Source of the DNA: Verrucomicrobiota bacterium
GTDB lineage: Bacteria; Verrucomicrobiota; Verrucomicrobiia; Chthoniobacterales; Terrimicrobiaceae
Direction of reading: 5' to 3'
DNA: 64,000 nt
Assembly (NCBI GenBank): GCA_026398255.1
Contig: JAPLTG010000004.1
Location: 1-64,000, forward strand
Shown: in pieces, positions 53,067 to 63,500 of the stretch
Layout of the letters: the number at the start of each line of letters is the position of its first letter
Position numbering within the stretch: the stretch's first letter is position 1
Made by a program: the position numbers and the translations under genes
Notes under the pieces: model-generated
Databases searched by the model: none
The model's input: the letters and a program-made list of their open reading frames with translations, nothing else
What the model was told of the DNA's origin: nothing

Positions 53067-56000
53067 GACGTGGCAGGAACAGCGGCGCTGCGGGGGAGTT
53101 TTCCCCAGCCCACCCACGCGCCGCGCATGGCTTGGAGGAGGGATTTCCAGATTACCCAACTCAACAGCGGGCGGTAGAGGAAGCGCTGCGGAATGATGCG
53201 CAGGGCGAGTCGCGCGGGCAGGCCCTCGAGCGAAACCGCAACGACGGCGAGTGCCACATCGCATAAAAGGAAACCGAGGAAATACGGCAGGATGTCGCTG
53301 CCGTGTCCCATCAGGAGGGATTGCAGGAAAAGCAGGTCGATCAGAGGAGCGAGGGCGACGAGGAGGACTTGAAAAAACCAGATGGATGGCAGGCTGAACC
53401 ACCCGAGGGCCCTGAAGCGTGGATTGAAAACCAAATCGTGATGTTTCCACACACATTGGATCGTGCCGAAGGCCCAGCGGAAGCGTTGGCGGGCGAGTTG
53501 GGAAAATGTCTCGGGTGCCTCGGTGAAAGCGACCGCTTGTGGCGCGTATTCGACTCGGTAGCCGGCGCGGTGGATGGCCAGTGTGAGGTCGGTATCCTCG
53601 GCGAGGGTATCGAGAGAAATCCCACCCGCGGCCTCGATCGCCTCGCGCTTGATGGCACTGATTGCGCCGGGAACGACCGTGATGCAGTTCCACGCCGCAT
53701 AGGCTCGGCGGTCGAGGTTGAAATTGCAGAGATACTCGATCTCCTGGCAGCGCGCGGCGAAGGTTCGAGGATTCCCCACGCGAGCCTGTCCGGAGACGGC
53801 ACCGGTCTTTTCATTCTCTAACGCCCCGACGAGGTATCGCAGGGCTTCGCGGTCGAATTGCGTATCGGCATCAGCAAAAATAAAAATCTCCGAGTTGGCG
53901 TGCGTGACGGCATTTTGCAGGGCGCGAGACTTGCCGAGGTTGGGCTGGCGGATCAACCGCACGCGGGCGTCGCTGAAGGCTTCGACGATTTCCGAGGTTC
54001 GGTCCGAGGAGCCGTCATCCACCACGAGGATTTCCATCGGCCCGGAGTAGTCGGAGGCGAGGAGAGATTGCAGCGTGCGAGAGATGACTTTTTCCTCATT
54101 GAAGGCGGGGATGAGAATGGACACCGCAAGTCGAGGGTCGGGTGTCGGACTCGACTGGGAGCGGTGTCGGATGGCGAGGATCAAAACGATCAGGGTTCGC
54201 AAAAGAACCAAAATACTGGCGGCGATGAGGAATCCAAAAAATATGGTCTGCAACACGCGCAGGAAGCTGAAGCCCGCCCCGCTGGCAAAAAACGCTACCG
54301 GGTTGGAATTCGAATGGACCGGTGGCATGATGCCGTCGCGGTCGATATCGACCAACTCACCGATCGGCACGACCTCGTCGCCGCGTTCTTTCAAGTAATC
54401 AAGGATCATGGGCAGAGCCGCCACAGTCGAACTCCGGTCGCCGCCGCTGTCGTGGAGAAGAATGATATTCCCCGAGGCACGTTGGTCTTTGATTCGCTGG
54501 AGCAGCTCCTCGGGTGGTGGCTCCTGCCAATCACAGGGATCGATGTTTTCCAATACCGTCATGTAGCCGAGGGACTGCGCCACGCGGATCGGCTCCAGGT
54601 CGCCGACATCGGAGGGGTGGGCGTCCGCGTTGAACGGTGGGCGAAAAAGGGCGGTGGAGCGGCCGATGAGAGACTCGATCAGGCGCTGGGTGGCGTTCAG
54701 CTCGAGTTTCACGAGGGATTCCGGGAGTTCGCGCAGGTTGGCGTGAGTGAACGAGTGGTTGCCGATTTCGTGGCCCTCGTCGGCGATGCGCCGGAGGAGG
54801 TCGGGATAAAGTTCGGCATTTTTACCCAGCACGAAAAAGACGGCCTTCACGCCGCGTTCCTTCAGAATATCGAGGATGGCGGGCGTCCAATCCGGATCTG
54901 GGCCATCGTCGAAGGTAATGCTCACGCGGTTCGGTTGGTGACCTCCCATGCGAAAAAGCGTCGGGTGCGCCGGGAACTCGACATAGCGGCTGGAAATCCT
55001 CCCTTCGGCATCTTGGGAAAAGGTGCGCCTCCCGGCGAAGGAGGTGGGGTCGAGATTCACGACTTCGCCTTCGCCGATCGAAGTCACCGCGTAGCCGCCC
55101 AAAACCTCGGTATCCAGCGCAACTGCGGAGTTTTTTTCGCCGGAGGCGATGATCTTCCAAATGCCGGGATCCTCGAAGCCGAGCCGGTTGAGGGCGATGC
55201 CGCCGAGTTTCGCGCTGCGGATGGCGTTCCATTGATTGGCGAAAGTGGCGGCATCCGGGAACCAGACTTCATGCGACTTGCCGGCGAAGTAGTAGGAAAA
55301 ATTGGCGTTGAAGGATGGCCCGGCGCTGCCGACTTCGTCGCTGCCAGCATTTCCCGCGCGGCTGACTGCATCCGCGAAGGAAATTTCCTGAGCCTCGATC
55401 TGGCCCTCGGTGCGGTCGTGGCCGTAAACTCCGATCCCGACAATCCACTTCGCGGGGCTCGCGGATTGTGCAATCACATCCAGCCAACTCTGGAACCAAT
55501 CGAGAGAAACGATGGCGCCGGCGGGGTCGGTCGATCCCGTTTCCTCGTGAAGAATCATGACGAAGCGGTCCACATGCGCGGCGAGATTTTGAAAATCCCA
55601 TTGGAGAAATGCGCCGTCGGGCACGATGCACAGCCAGGTCTGCAGCCCGCGCCGGCGGAGTTCGTCAGCCACGAACGAAACGAGTTTTCCCATCTCGTGA
55701 TCCGCACCTTGCTCGACCTCCTGCCAGTCGATGAGCACGCCGGCGGCTCCTGCGCTGGTGAGCTTTTCGGCGAGTTTTTCGACGAACGCACTGCGGCTTG
55801 AATCATCACCGAAAGCCAAGGCCTCGACAGCCTCGGGAACCCTCTCGTCGCCGCTGAGGTTCGAGAGCACGGGCATCAATTTCCATTTTCCCTCGGAAGC
55901 CAATTCCTCCAACGCCGAGTCCTCTTCCTTGGTGATGTCGCCGGAGGGGTCGGTGAGAGTGAGCCACTCGGGGCAAACATGGGTCAGGAGATGTTGGTTT

Positions 56001-56395
56001 TTCTTGAAGGATTCGAGGGAGGCCTTGTCATGCCCGGCGGTAAAGCCCGCCACGATCGGGGTTGCGAGTTTGGTGGTTGGGGGAGCGGGTTGTTTGTCGG
56101 CGCGCAGGCCAGCCCTGAGGCGGGAGAGAACCCGGTCGGCAGTCGCCATTGCCGGTGCGGGGTTTCTCGAGAATGCGTGGAGTTGCCCCCTCACGCCTTC
56201 GAAGGACACAGGTTGATCGATCGGCGGTGGGGCAAAAAGTGACCACAAAAAAACAAGCAGGGCGGCGGCCGTGAGCAGGCTTCCCAAAACGGCAAGACAC
56301 TTGAAAGCGGGCCAGCGTCGACCCCGGAGGTCGTGAAAAATGAAATTGTCCTCTTTCAGGGTGAGGGAAAAATTTGTGGGCCACAGAGTAGCCAT
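53063..56395 (-). CDS. membrane GH18-like/polysaccharide deacetylase/GT2 fusion
   Basis: 1110 residues. An N-terminal membrane anchor (about 33-54) leads to a GH18-like domain (about 110-440; GTGVLIDW-type segment reads AAGVLIDWQEVEQG with Gln in place of the catalytic Glu). A NodB deacetylase domain follows (about 480-690): TFDDGPDPDWTPAIL, GNHSFTHANL and LFRPPFN. After a second set of membrane segments (about 705-735) comes a GT2 glycosyltransferase (VSILIPAFNEEKVISRTLQS, VVDDGSSD, FADADTQF, LAEDTDL, RQRFRWAFG as the QxxRW site) with four more spans. The order suggests polymerising and deacetylating an exopolysaccharide, such as an N-acetylglucosamine polymer, in one enzyme. Confidence 0.87.
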   Translation of the reverse strand: MATLWPTNFSLTLKEDNFIFHDLRGRRWPAFKCLAVLGSLLTAAALLVFLWSLFAPPPIDQPVSFEGVRGQLHAFSRNPAPAMATADRVLSRLRAGLRADKQPAPPTTKLATPIVAGFTAGHDKASLESFKKNQHLLTHVCPEWLTLTDPSGDITKEEDSALEELASEGKWKLMPVLSNLSGDERVPEAVEALAFGDDSSRSAFVEKLAEKLTSAGAAGVLIDWQEVEQGADHEMGKLVSFVADELRRRGLQTWLCIVPDGAFLQWDFQNLAAHVDRFVMILHEETGSTDPAGAIVSLDWFQSWLDVIAQSASPAKWIVGIGVYGHDRTEGQIEAQEISFADAVSRAGNAGSDEVGSAGPSFNANFSYYFAGKSHEVWFPDAATFANQWNAIRSAKLGGIALNRLGFEDPGIWKIIASGEKNSAVALDTEVLGGYAVTSIGEGEVVNLDPTSFAGRRTFSQDAEGRISSRYVEFPAHPTLFRMGGHQPNRVSITFDDGPDPDWTPAILDILKERGVKAVFFVLGKNAELYPDLLRRIADEGHEIGNHSFTHANLRELPESLVKLELNATQRLIESLIGRSTALFRPPFNADAHPSDVGDLEPIRVAQSLGYMTVLENIDPCDWQEPPPEELLQRIKDQRASGNIILLHDSGGDRSSTVAALPMILDYLKERGDEVVPIGELVDIDRDGIMPPVHSNSNPVAFFASGAGFSFLRVLQTIFFGFLIAASILVLLRTLIVLILAIRHRSQSSPTPDPRLAVSILIPAFNEEKVISRTLQSLLASDYSGPMEILVVDDGSSDRTSEIVEAFSDARVRLIRQPNLGKSRALQNAVTHANSEIFIFADADTQFDREALRYLVGALENEKTGAVSGQARVGNPRTFAARCQEIEYLCNFNLDRRAYAAWNCITVVPGAISAIKREAIEAAGGISLDTLAEDTDLTLAIHRAGYRVEYAPQAVAFTEAPETFSQLARQRFRWAFGTIQCVWKHHDLVFNPRFRALGWFSLPSIWFFQVLLVALAPLIDLLFLQSLLMGHGSDILPYFLGFLLCDVALAVVAVSLEGLPARLALRIIPQRFLYRPLLSWVIWKSLLQAMRGAWVGWGKLPRSAAVPATS

Positions 56396-56487
56396 GGCTC
56401 TGGCGAAAAGCCAATGCGGAAGCGGATCGCGGAGCGCTCGAGCGGGTTTTGTTTGTCCAACACGGCTCCAATCCCGATGGTGGAGTC

Positions 56488-57486
56488 ATGGATTTGTATC
56501 ACTCGTTTTTGCGCCCGCTGCTTTTCTGCCTGCCTGCCGAGGCCGCCCACAACCTCGCGCTACTGGGCCTCCGCGCCACGCCGCGTCTTGTTTTAAAAGG
56601 TGCCTTTGGCTCCGTGCCTCAGGATCCGGTGCGGCTTTTTGGGTTGAATTTTCCAAATCGCGTCGGCCTTGGCGCCGGGATGGATAAAAATGCTTCCGCC
56701 CTCGGCGCGTGGGCGGCGATGGGGTTCGGCTTCATCGAGGCGGGAACGGTCACCGCGCTCGCCCAGCCGGGAAACCCCAAGCCGCGCTGTTTCCGCTTCC
56801 CCACGCAAAGCGCGTTGATCAATCGCATGGGCTTCAACAACGCCGGCGCCAGCGTGATCGCCAAGCGGCTCGCAAAACTCAAATCCTCCCGCCGCTGGCC
56901 CTCCGTGCCAGTGGGCATCAACATCGGCAAGTCGAAGGTGACACCGAACGACCAAGCGGCCTCCGACTATGCGACGAGCTTCCGGCTTCTTCTGCCCTTC
57001 GGTGATTACTTCACGATCAATGTCAGCTCGCCAAATACCCCCGAGCTCCGCGCCCTGCAGGAGCGCGACTCACTGGTTCGCATCATTCGCAGTCTGCGCG
57101 AGGTGAATGCCGCCAAGCCGGTGCTGGTAAAAATCGCGCCCGACCTCGATGAGGCCCAACTTGCCGAGATCGCCGATGTCGCCAACTCCGAAAACCTCGC
57201 CGGGCTTATAGCCACCAACACCACGCTCGACCAAAGCGCCGTCCCGCCCGAGGCGCGACAGCAGGGCGGACTCAGTGGCGCCCCGCTCACCCGCCGCTCG
57301 ACCGAGATTCTTAAAATCCTACGCCGCCACACCGCGCTCCCGATCATTGCTTCCGGCGGCGTGATGACTGGCGCGGATGCCCGCGAGAAAATCGATGCCG
57401 GCGCGAGCCTCGTTCAGCTTTATACGGGCTTCGTTTACTCAGGCCCCGCCTTGATCCGCGAGATCACTGCGTCGCTCGTCGCGTGA
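56488..57486 (+). CDS. pyrD: dihydroorotate dehydrogenase, quinone-linked class 2
   Basis: 332 residues from ATG 56488 (GGTGGAG just upstream as ribosome site). N-terminal amphipathic helix for membrane contact (MDLYHSFLRPLLFCLPAEAA), FMN-binding barrel, and the catalytic Ser in INVSSPNTPELRALQ; further blocks GLIATNTTLDQ and SGGVMTGADAREKI. Converts dihydroorotate to orotate with quinone as acceptor, the fourth step of pyrimidine synthesis. Divergent from the glycosyltransferase fusion. Confidence 0.95.
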   Translation: MDLYHSFLRPLLFCLPAEAAHNLALLGLRATPRLVLKGAFGSVPQDPVRLFGLNFPNRVGLGAGMDKNASALGAWAAMGFGFIEAGTVTALAQPGNPKPRCFRFPTQSALINRMGFNNAGASVIAKRLAKLKSSRRWPSVPVGINIGKSKVTPNDQAASDYATSFRLLLPFGDYFTINVSSPNTPELRALQERDSLVRIIRSLREVNAAKPVLVKIAPDLDEAQLAEIADVANSENLAGLIATNTTLDQSAVPPEARQQGGLSGAPLTRRSTEILKILRRHTALPIIASGGVMTGADAREKIDAGASLVQLYTGFVYSGPALIREITASLVA

Positions 57487-57514
57487 GTTTTTTTCGCATT
57501 TCGCAAAAACCTTC

Positions 57515-57542
57515 TTGCCTAAATAAGACGAATCCCTAACTT
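57515..57542 (+). promoter_or_regulatory. candidate promoter for rpsJ-rplC
   Basis: TTGCCT (57515-57520) and TAACTT (57537-57542) are 16 nt apart and about 58 nt upstream of the rpsJ start. A weak sigma-70 pattern match in the 114-bp gap after pyrD. No Shine-Dalgarno site is seen before the rpsJ ATG. Confidence 0.35.
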
Positions 57543-57600
57543 CCCACCTCCCGCCGAAAGTCGGGATTCCAAAAACAATCAACAGATCTTTTAACGAAAT

Positions 57601-57915
57601 ATGGCAGCACCTGCACAAAAAATTCGAATCCGCCTGAAGGCATTCGACTATCGCATTCTCGACGCCTCGGCCTCTGAGATTGTGGAAACCGCGAAGCGCA
57701 CCGGCTCGAAAGTCACGGGCCCAATCCCCCTTCCGACCCGCATCGAGCGTTTCACCGTCAACCGCTCCCCGCACGTTGACAAAAAATCCATGGATCAATT
57801 TGAGATCCGCACCCACAAGCGCCTCCTCGATATCGTCGAGCCCACTTCCAAAACCGTCGATGAACTCCGTAAGCTGAATCTCCCAGCCGGCGTCGACATC
57901 ACCATCAAAATCTAA
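57601..57915 (+). CDS. rpsJ: 30S ribosomal protein S10
   Basis: 104 residues, normal length. [20 protein letters not shown] and [20 protein letters not shown] are the standard S10 start and central blocks, and the ending [10 protein letters not shown] is typical. S10 is part of the 30S head and of the NusB antitermination complex. Followed after 5 nt by rplC. Confidence 0.97.
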   Translation: MAAPAQKIRIRLKAFDYRILDASASEIVETAKRTGSKVTGPIPLPTRIERFTVNRSPHVDKKSMDQFEIRTHKRLLDIVEPTSKTVDELRKLNLPAGVDITIKI

Positions 57916-57920
57916 CCGCC

Positions 57921-58562
57921 ATGAGCATCGGACTACTCGGAAAAAAAATCGGCATGACCCGTATCTACGACGATAAAGGTCGTGTGACACCCGCCACCGT
58001 CATCGAAGCCGGCGGAAATCGCATTCTTCAGGTCAAGGCGACCGATAAGGAGGGCTACTCGGCCGTTCAAGTCGGCTACGGCGACCAAAAGCCCCAGCGT
58101 GTGGGCAAGGCCATGACCGGCCATTTCGCCAAAACCTCATCCACTCCCAAGCGCTTCATCCGCGAGTTCCGTCTTGCCGACGGAGCCGCCGCGCCCGAGT
58201 CCGTCGACCTTCCCGTCACCGGCTTCGAGGTCGGCCAGTTCGTGGATGTCATCGGCCAATCGAAGGGCAAAGGCTTCCAAGGCACGATCAAGAGGCACAA
58301 TTTCCACGGTCAACCAATGACCCACGGTTCCACGATGCACCGCCGAAACGGCGCCATCGGCAACCGCTCCACTCCGGGCCGTGTTTGGAAAAACATGGGC
58401 ATGCCCGGCCACATGGGTGATGAGCGTGTCACAGTCCAAAACCTCCGCGTGCTTCAAGTGCGTGGGGAAGAAGGTGTGATCATCGTCGCGGGAGCGATCC
58501 CCGGCGCGAAAGGCACCTTCGTCGTAGTCCGTCCTTCCAAAAAGAAAACGGTCAAAAAGTAA
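57921..58562 (+). CDS. rplC: 50S ribosomal protein L3
   Basis: 213 residues, full length. Blocks: MSIGLLGKKIGMTRIYDDKG, GKGFQGTIKRHNFHGQPMTH, GSTMHRRNGAIGNRSTPGRV and MGMPGHMGDERVTVQNLRVL. L3 binds 23S rRNA near the peptidyl-transferase centre. The next genes of a normal S10 operon (rplD, rplW, rplB) are not found; a terminator follows 43 nt after the stop. Confidence 0.97.
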   Translation: MSIGLLGKKIGMTRIYDDKGRVTPATVIEAGGNRILQVKATDKEGYSAVQVGYGDQKPQRVGKAMTGHFAKTSSTPKRFIREFRLADGAAAPESVDLPVTGFEVGQFVDVIGQSKGKGFQGTIKRHNFHGQPMTHGSTMHRRNGAIGNRSTPGRVWKNMGMPGHMGDERVTVQNLRVLQVRGEEGVIIVAGAIPGAKGTFVVVRPSKKKTVKK

Positions 58563-58604
58563 TTTCTAAAATTTCCCGGCCAAGTGGTTGGGTGTTTTCA
58601 TAGC

Positions 58605-58638
58605 AAATGCCTGTGGGGGAAACCTCACAGGCATTTTT
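58605..58638 (+). terminator. rho-independent terminator after rplC
   Basis: The arms AAATGCCTGTG and CACAGGCATTT form a strong stem around a G-rich/GAAACCT loop, followed by TTTTT. It lies 43 nt after the rplC stop. Confidence 0.88.
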
Positions 58639-58712
58639 GCTGCGAAGTAGCCAAGGAAATCGACACGGATTGGCCCTAATGGCTCTGTGTTCAAAAACTT
58701 CTTCCTACCGCA

Positions 58713-58860
58713 CTTAATACCAAAATCCAACCGCTTTTGGACTTTTGGAATGTAGCGCAGGCGTCTCGCCTGCGTGGGTAAGTCATTCGATGTCAGGCGG
58801 GACGCCTGACCTACATAAGCGCCTTCGAAAATCCACAAACATTGAGACAATCGGTATAAG
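58713..58860. repeat. GTAG...CTAC palindromic element, second copy
   Basis: GTAGCGCAGGCGTCTCGCCT (from 58752) and CAGGCGGGACGCCTGACCTAC (to 58814) form an imperfect palindrome like the one at 10731. Its flank CTTAATACCAAAATCCAACC is the inverted match to the tail of that copy; at the right the sequence ends CGGTATAAG (about 58852-58860), a partial inverted match to CTTAATACC. No gene is present. Confidence 0.65.
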
Positions 58861-59033
58861 CCATGGCTTGGAAAATTCGGAGTCCGAAGCGTGGCAAGGT
58901 GATGGTGCCTTGGAGGGTTTGCGCGTCCCGTATCATTCGCCCAGCGGCTTGCCACTGGGCGAGTGCTGCCAAATACCCAGAGTTAATTTAAAAAATGTAA
59001 TCTGAGTGTGGCCCGCAATCGCTGCTTTTGAGG
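58861..59033. other. non-coding gap between the repeat element and gltD
   Basis: No convincing gene. A stem ATTCGCCCAGCGGC with GCCACTGGGCGAGT (58936-58963, loop TT) could form in RNA from either strand but has no T-run, so I do not call it a terminator. Just before the gltD stop the sequence is AT-rich (AGTTAATTTAAAAAATG). Confidence 0.4.
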
Positions 59034-60527
59034 CTACGGTAGCTGGGTGCTGCCCATCAAGTGGCGGTCCACTTCACGGGCGGCGCCTCGGCCTTCATTG
59101 ATCGCCCACACGACCAACGATTGTCCACGGCGGCAATCGCCAGCGGCGAAGACTTTCGGGATGTTCGTTGTGTATTTTTCGTGTTCGGCTTTGGCGTTGC
59201 TGCGGGCGTCGCGCTCGAGGCCTAGGGCTTCGAGGAGCGGTTGTTCAGGTCCGAGGAATCCCATGGCGAGCAGGACGAGGTCCGCAGGGACAACGCGCAG
59301 GCTGCCTTCGACATCCTTCGGCACGAATTGGCCTTGCTCGTTTTTCGCCCACTCGATGTTCACGATCTCGATGCCGGTGACTTCGCCGTTCGATCCCGTA
59401 ACGAAACGCTTGGCGGTGACTTCGTATTTGCGCGGATCCTCACCTTGGACGGCGGCGGCTTCCTCTTGGCCGTAATCCATCTTGTAAACCTTCGGCCATT
59501 CGGGCCAGGGGTTGTTCGCCGCGCGGGCGAGAGGTGGCTTGGGCAGGATTTCGAGTTGGGTCACGGACTTGCAGCCGTGGCGGAGCGAGGTGCCGACGCA
59601 ATCGGTGCCGGTGTCGCCACCGCCGATCACGACCACATTCTTGCCAATCGCATCGATTGGCGGGCGAACGCCATTCGGCGAGCCGTGAACGCGGAGGAAG
59701 CGGGTGTTTTCTGTGAGGAATTCCATCGCGAAATGGACTCCGGAGGACTCGCGGCCGGGGATCGGAAGGTCACGGGGCTTGGTGGCGCCGGTGCAGAGAA
59801 CGACGGCGTCAAAATCAGAGACGAGCTTTTCGGCGGGAAGGTTTTTTCCAACCTCAACGCCGGTTTTGAAAACGATGCCCTCGTCCTCGAGGATTTTCAC
59901 GCGGCGGTCGACGACCTTTTGCTTGTCGAGCTTCATGTTCGGGATGCCGTATTGGAGCAGGCCACCGATGCGGTCGGCGCGTTCGAGGACGGTGACATGA
60001 TGCCCGGCCTTGTTGAGCTGGGCGGCGCAGGCGAGACCGGCGGGGCCGGAGCCAACGACGGCGACTTTGCGGTTCGTGCGAACCTCGGGCGGCTCGGGCA
60101 CGACCCAACCTTCTTCAAAGCCCTTGTCGATGATCGCAGCTTCGATCGTTTTGATCGCCACGGGCGGCTCGATGATGCCGAGCGTGCAGGAGCCTTCGCA
60201 AGGAGCGGGGCAGACGCGGCCGGTGAACTCGGGGAAGTTGTTCGTCTTGTGAAGGCGGTCGAGCGCTTCTCGCCAGAGGCCGCGGTAGACGAGGTCGTTC
60301 CACTCGGGAATGAGGTTGTTGACCGGGCAGCCACTGGCCATGCCGGAGATCATTTTTCCGGTGTGGCAAAAGGGAATGCCGCAATCCATGCAGCGCGAGC
60401 CCTGGATTTTGAGTTTCTCCTCGGGCATGTGCTCGTGGAACTCGTCCCAGTTTTTGAGGCGCTGGCGTGGCGTGATGTCAGTGGCGACCTCGCGGTCGTA
60501 TTCGATGAATCCGGTTGGTTTTCCCAT
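59034..60527 (-). CDS. gltD: glutamate synthase small subunit
   Basis: 497 residues. N-terminal Fe-S region with [26 protein letters not shown] and [12 protein letters not shown]-binding [23 protein letters not shown]-binding [16 protein letters not shown]. With GltB it converts glutamine and 2-oxoglutarate to two glutamates, using NADPH. Its start is 3 nt after the gltB stop, so the two are co-transcribed. Confidence 0.96.
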   Translation of the reverse strand: MGKPTGFIEYDREVATDITPRQRLKNWDEFHEHMPEEKLKIQGSRCMDCGIPFCHTGKMISGMASGCPVNNLIPEWNDLVYRGLWREALDRLHKTNNFPEFTGRVCPAPCEGSCTLGIIEPPVAIKTIEAAIIDKGFEEGWVVPEPPEVRTNRKVAVVGSGPAGLACAAQLNKAGHHVTVLERADRIGGLLQYGIPNMKLDKQKVVDRRVKILEDEGIVFKTGVEVGKNLPAEKLVSDFDAVVLCTGATKPRDLPIPGRESSGVHFAMEFLTENTRFLRVHGSPNGVRPPIDAIGKNVVVIGGGDTGTDCVGTSLRHGCKSVTQLEILPKPPLARAANNPWPEWPKVYKMDYGQEEAAAVQGEDPRKYEVTAKRFVTGSNGEVTGIEIVNIEWAKNEQGQFVPKDVEGSLRVVPADLVLLAMGFLGPEQPLLEALGLERDARSNAKAEHEKYTTNIPKVFAAGDCRRGQSLVVWAINEGRGAAREVDRHLMGSTQLP

Positions 60528-60530
60528 GGC

Positions 60531-63500
60531 TTAGTTTCCTCCCACACGCGAAATATCGCGCGAATTGGCTTCGAAAGCAGCATCGATGGCTTCCTCGCTG
60601 TCCAGGCCATCGGCCTTGGCTTGGGCGAGTGCCTGAAGCACGCGTTTATAGTCGTGGGGGATGACCTTCACAAATTTCGGCAAAACATTTTTCCAGTCGG
60701 CGAGGATGGCCTTGCCGCGCTCGCTGCCGGTGTATTCGACATGGCGCTCGATGAGTTCGCGGAGTTCCTCGATCTCGGCGGGGTCTTCGAGTTTTTCGAG
60801 AGCCACCATCGCCTTGTTGCAACGCTCCGAAGCGAAGTTGCCGGCTTCGTCGAGAATGTAGGCGATGCCGCCTGACATTCCCGCTGCGAAGTTGCGTCCA
60901 GTATTTCCGAGAACGACCACGCGGCCGCCGGTCATGTATTCACAACCATGGTCGCCGAGACCTTCGACGACGGTATTCACGCCGGAATTGCGGACGCCAA
61001 AACGCTCGCCAGCCATGCCGCGCAGGAAAACCTCGCCGCGGGTGGCGCCGTAGAGGGCGACATTGCCGCAAATGATGTTTTCCTCGGCTTTGAAGGTGGA
61101 ACCTTTCGGCGGATAAAGAACGATGCGGCCGCCGCTAAGGCCCTTGCCGAGGTAGTCGTTCGTGTCGCCCTCGAGCTCGATCGTCATGCCGTGGGGCATG
61201 AACGCGCCGAGACTTTGGCCCGAGCTGCCTTGGAAGTGGAGATGGATCGTATCGGCGGGCAAACCGGCGGCGCCATGCTTGCGAGTGACCTCGTTGCCGA
61301 TAATCGTGCCGACGACGCGGTTGATGTTTTTCACCGGCAGGGTCGCACGGACTTTCTCGCCGCGTTCGAGGGCGGGCTTGCAGATTTCCATGAGCACCGT
61401 CATGTCGAGCGATTTGGCGATGCCGTGATCCTGCTCGAGTTGGCAGTAGCGGCCGACCTCGGGGCCGACGGGCGGCGAGTAGAGGAGCGGCGAGAGGTCG
61501 AGGCCACGGGCTTTCCAGTGGTCGACGGCCTTGCGGGATTCGAGTTTATCGACGCGGCCGACCATTTCCTGAACGGTGCGGAAGCCGAGTTCCGCCATGA
61601 TCTCGCGGAGTTCCTGCGCGATGAAGCGCATGAAGTTCACGGCATGGGCGGGATCGCCGGTGAAGTTTTTGCGGAGTTCGGGATTCTGCGTGGCCACGCC
61701 CACCGGGCAGGTGTTTTTGTGGCAAACGCGCATCATGATGCAACCGAGCGTGACGAGCGGCGCGGTGGCGAAACCGAATTCCTCGGCGCCTAGGAGCGCG
61801 GCGATGGCGACATCGCGGCCTGTCTTGAGCTGACCATCGGTCTCCACTGCGATACGGCTGCGAAGGTTGTTCAAAACCAGGGTTTGGTGGGTCTCGGCGA
61901 GACCGAGTTCCCACGGCATTCCCGCGTGCTTGATGCTCGAGAGCGGCGAGGCACCAGTTCCTCCGTCGAAACCGCTGATGAGAACCACATCCGCATGGGC
62001 CTTGGCAACGCCGGCCGCAATCGTGCCGACGCCAACTTCGGAGACGAGTTTCACCGAAATGCGTGCGGCGCGGTTGGCGTTTTTGAGGTCGTGTATGAGT
62101 TCCGCCAAGTCCTCGATCGAGTAGATGTCATGGTGCGGTGGCGGCGAAATGAGGCCGACGCCGGGTGTGGTGCCGCGGGTTTTGGCAATCGAAGGATTAA
62201 CCTTGTTTCCAGGGAGTTCACCGCCCTCGCCAGGCTTCGCACCCTGTGCCATCTTGATTTGGATTTCGCGGGCGTTGGTGAGGTAGTGGGAGGTGACACC
62301 GAAGCGGCCGGAGGCGACCTGCTTGATGGCGGAGTTCATCGAATCACCGTTTTCCGACCAAGTGAAACGCTCGGGGTCTTCGCCACCTTCGCCGGTGTTT
62401 GATTTTCCGCCGAGGCGGTTCATCGCGATGGCGAGCGCTTCGTGGGCTTCCTTCGAGATCGAGCCGTAGCTCATCGCGCCGGTTTTGAAACGGCGGACGA
62501 TTTGTTCCACAGTCTCCACCTCATCGATCGGGACGGGCGTTGTTTTTTTGAACTGAAGCATCCCGCGCAGGGTGAAGTGGTGTTTCTCCTGCTCGTTCAC
62601 CAGCGCCGAGTATTTCTTAAAAATCGCGAAGTCAGCGGTGCGGACGGCTTTTTGGAGTGAGTGGATCGTTTCGGGATTGAAAAGATGCTGCTCACCGTCG
62701 CTGCGCCACTGGTAGTCGCCGCCGGGGTCGAGCGTGGGGTTGACCACTTCGCCGATCGGGTAGGCGCGGCGGTGGCGGCGGAAAAGCTCCTCGCCGATCT
62801 CCTTGAGGCCGATACCCTCGACGCGGGACGGGGTCCAGCAGAAGTATTTGTCCACAACCGAGTGGTTGAGGCCGACGGCTTCGAAAATCTGCGCGCCGCG
62901 GTAGCTCTTGACCGTGGAAATTCCCATCTTGGCCATGGTCTTCACGACGCCTTTCACAGAAGCCTTGATGAAATTTTTGACCGCTTTTTTGTGATCCACG
63001 CCCTGGAGCATTCCCTGACGGATCATGTCGTCGAGCGATTCGAAGGCGAGGTAGGGGTTGATGGCGCTGATGCCGTAGCCGAGCAGGAGGGCGAAGTGGT
63101 GAACCTCGCGGGGTTCGCCGGACTCGAGCACGAAGCTGGCCTTCGTGCGGGTGCCGTTGCGGATGAGGTGGTGGTGCAGACCGGCCACCGCGAGAAGCGC
63201 GGGGATGGCGACATGGTCTTTATCCACGCCGCGATCGCTGAGGATGATGATGTTTTTTCCTTCCGCGAGGGCCTTGTCGGAATCGGCGAAAAGGGTTTCC
63301 AGCGCCTGCTCAAGCGCGCCCGGGCCGGCCGAGGCCTCGAAAAGAATCGGGATGGTGACGGGACGGAAATTCTTTGTGTCCACATGCCGGATTTGCTCAA
63401 GGGCGGAATTGTCGATGATCGGCTCGTCGAGCTTGATCATGCGGCAGCTCTCGGGCGTGGGGTCGAGGAGGTTGGCCTCGGAACCCAGCATCGTCGTGGT

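Noticed and set aside
53858-55801. Open frame of 647 codons opposite the glycosyltransferase fusion
   Set aside because: Mirror of a coding region with clear NodB and GT2 motifs; no motif of its own.
58936-58963. Strong stem as a second terminator for gltD
   Set aside because: No T-run follows on either strand.
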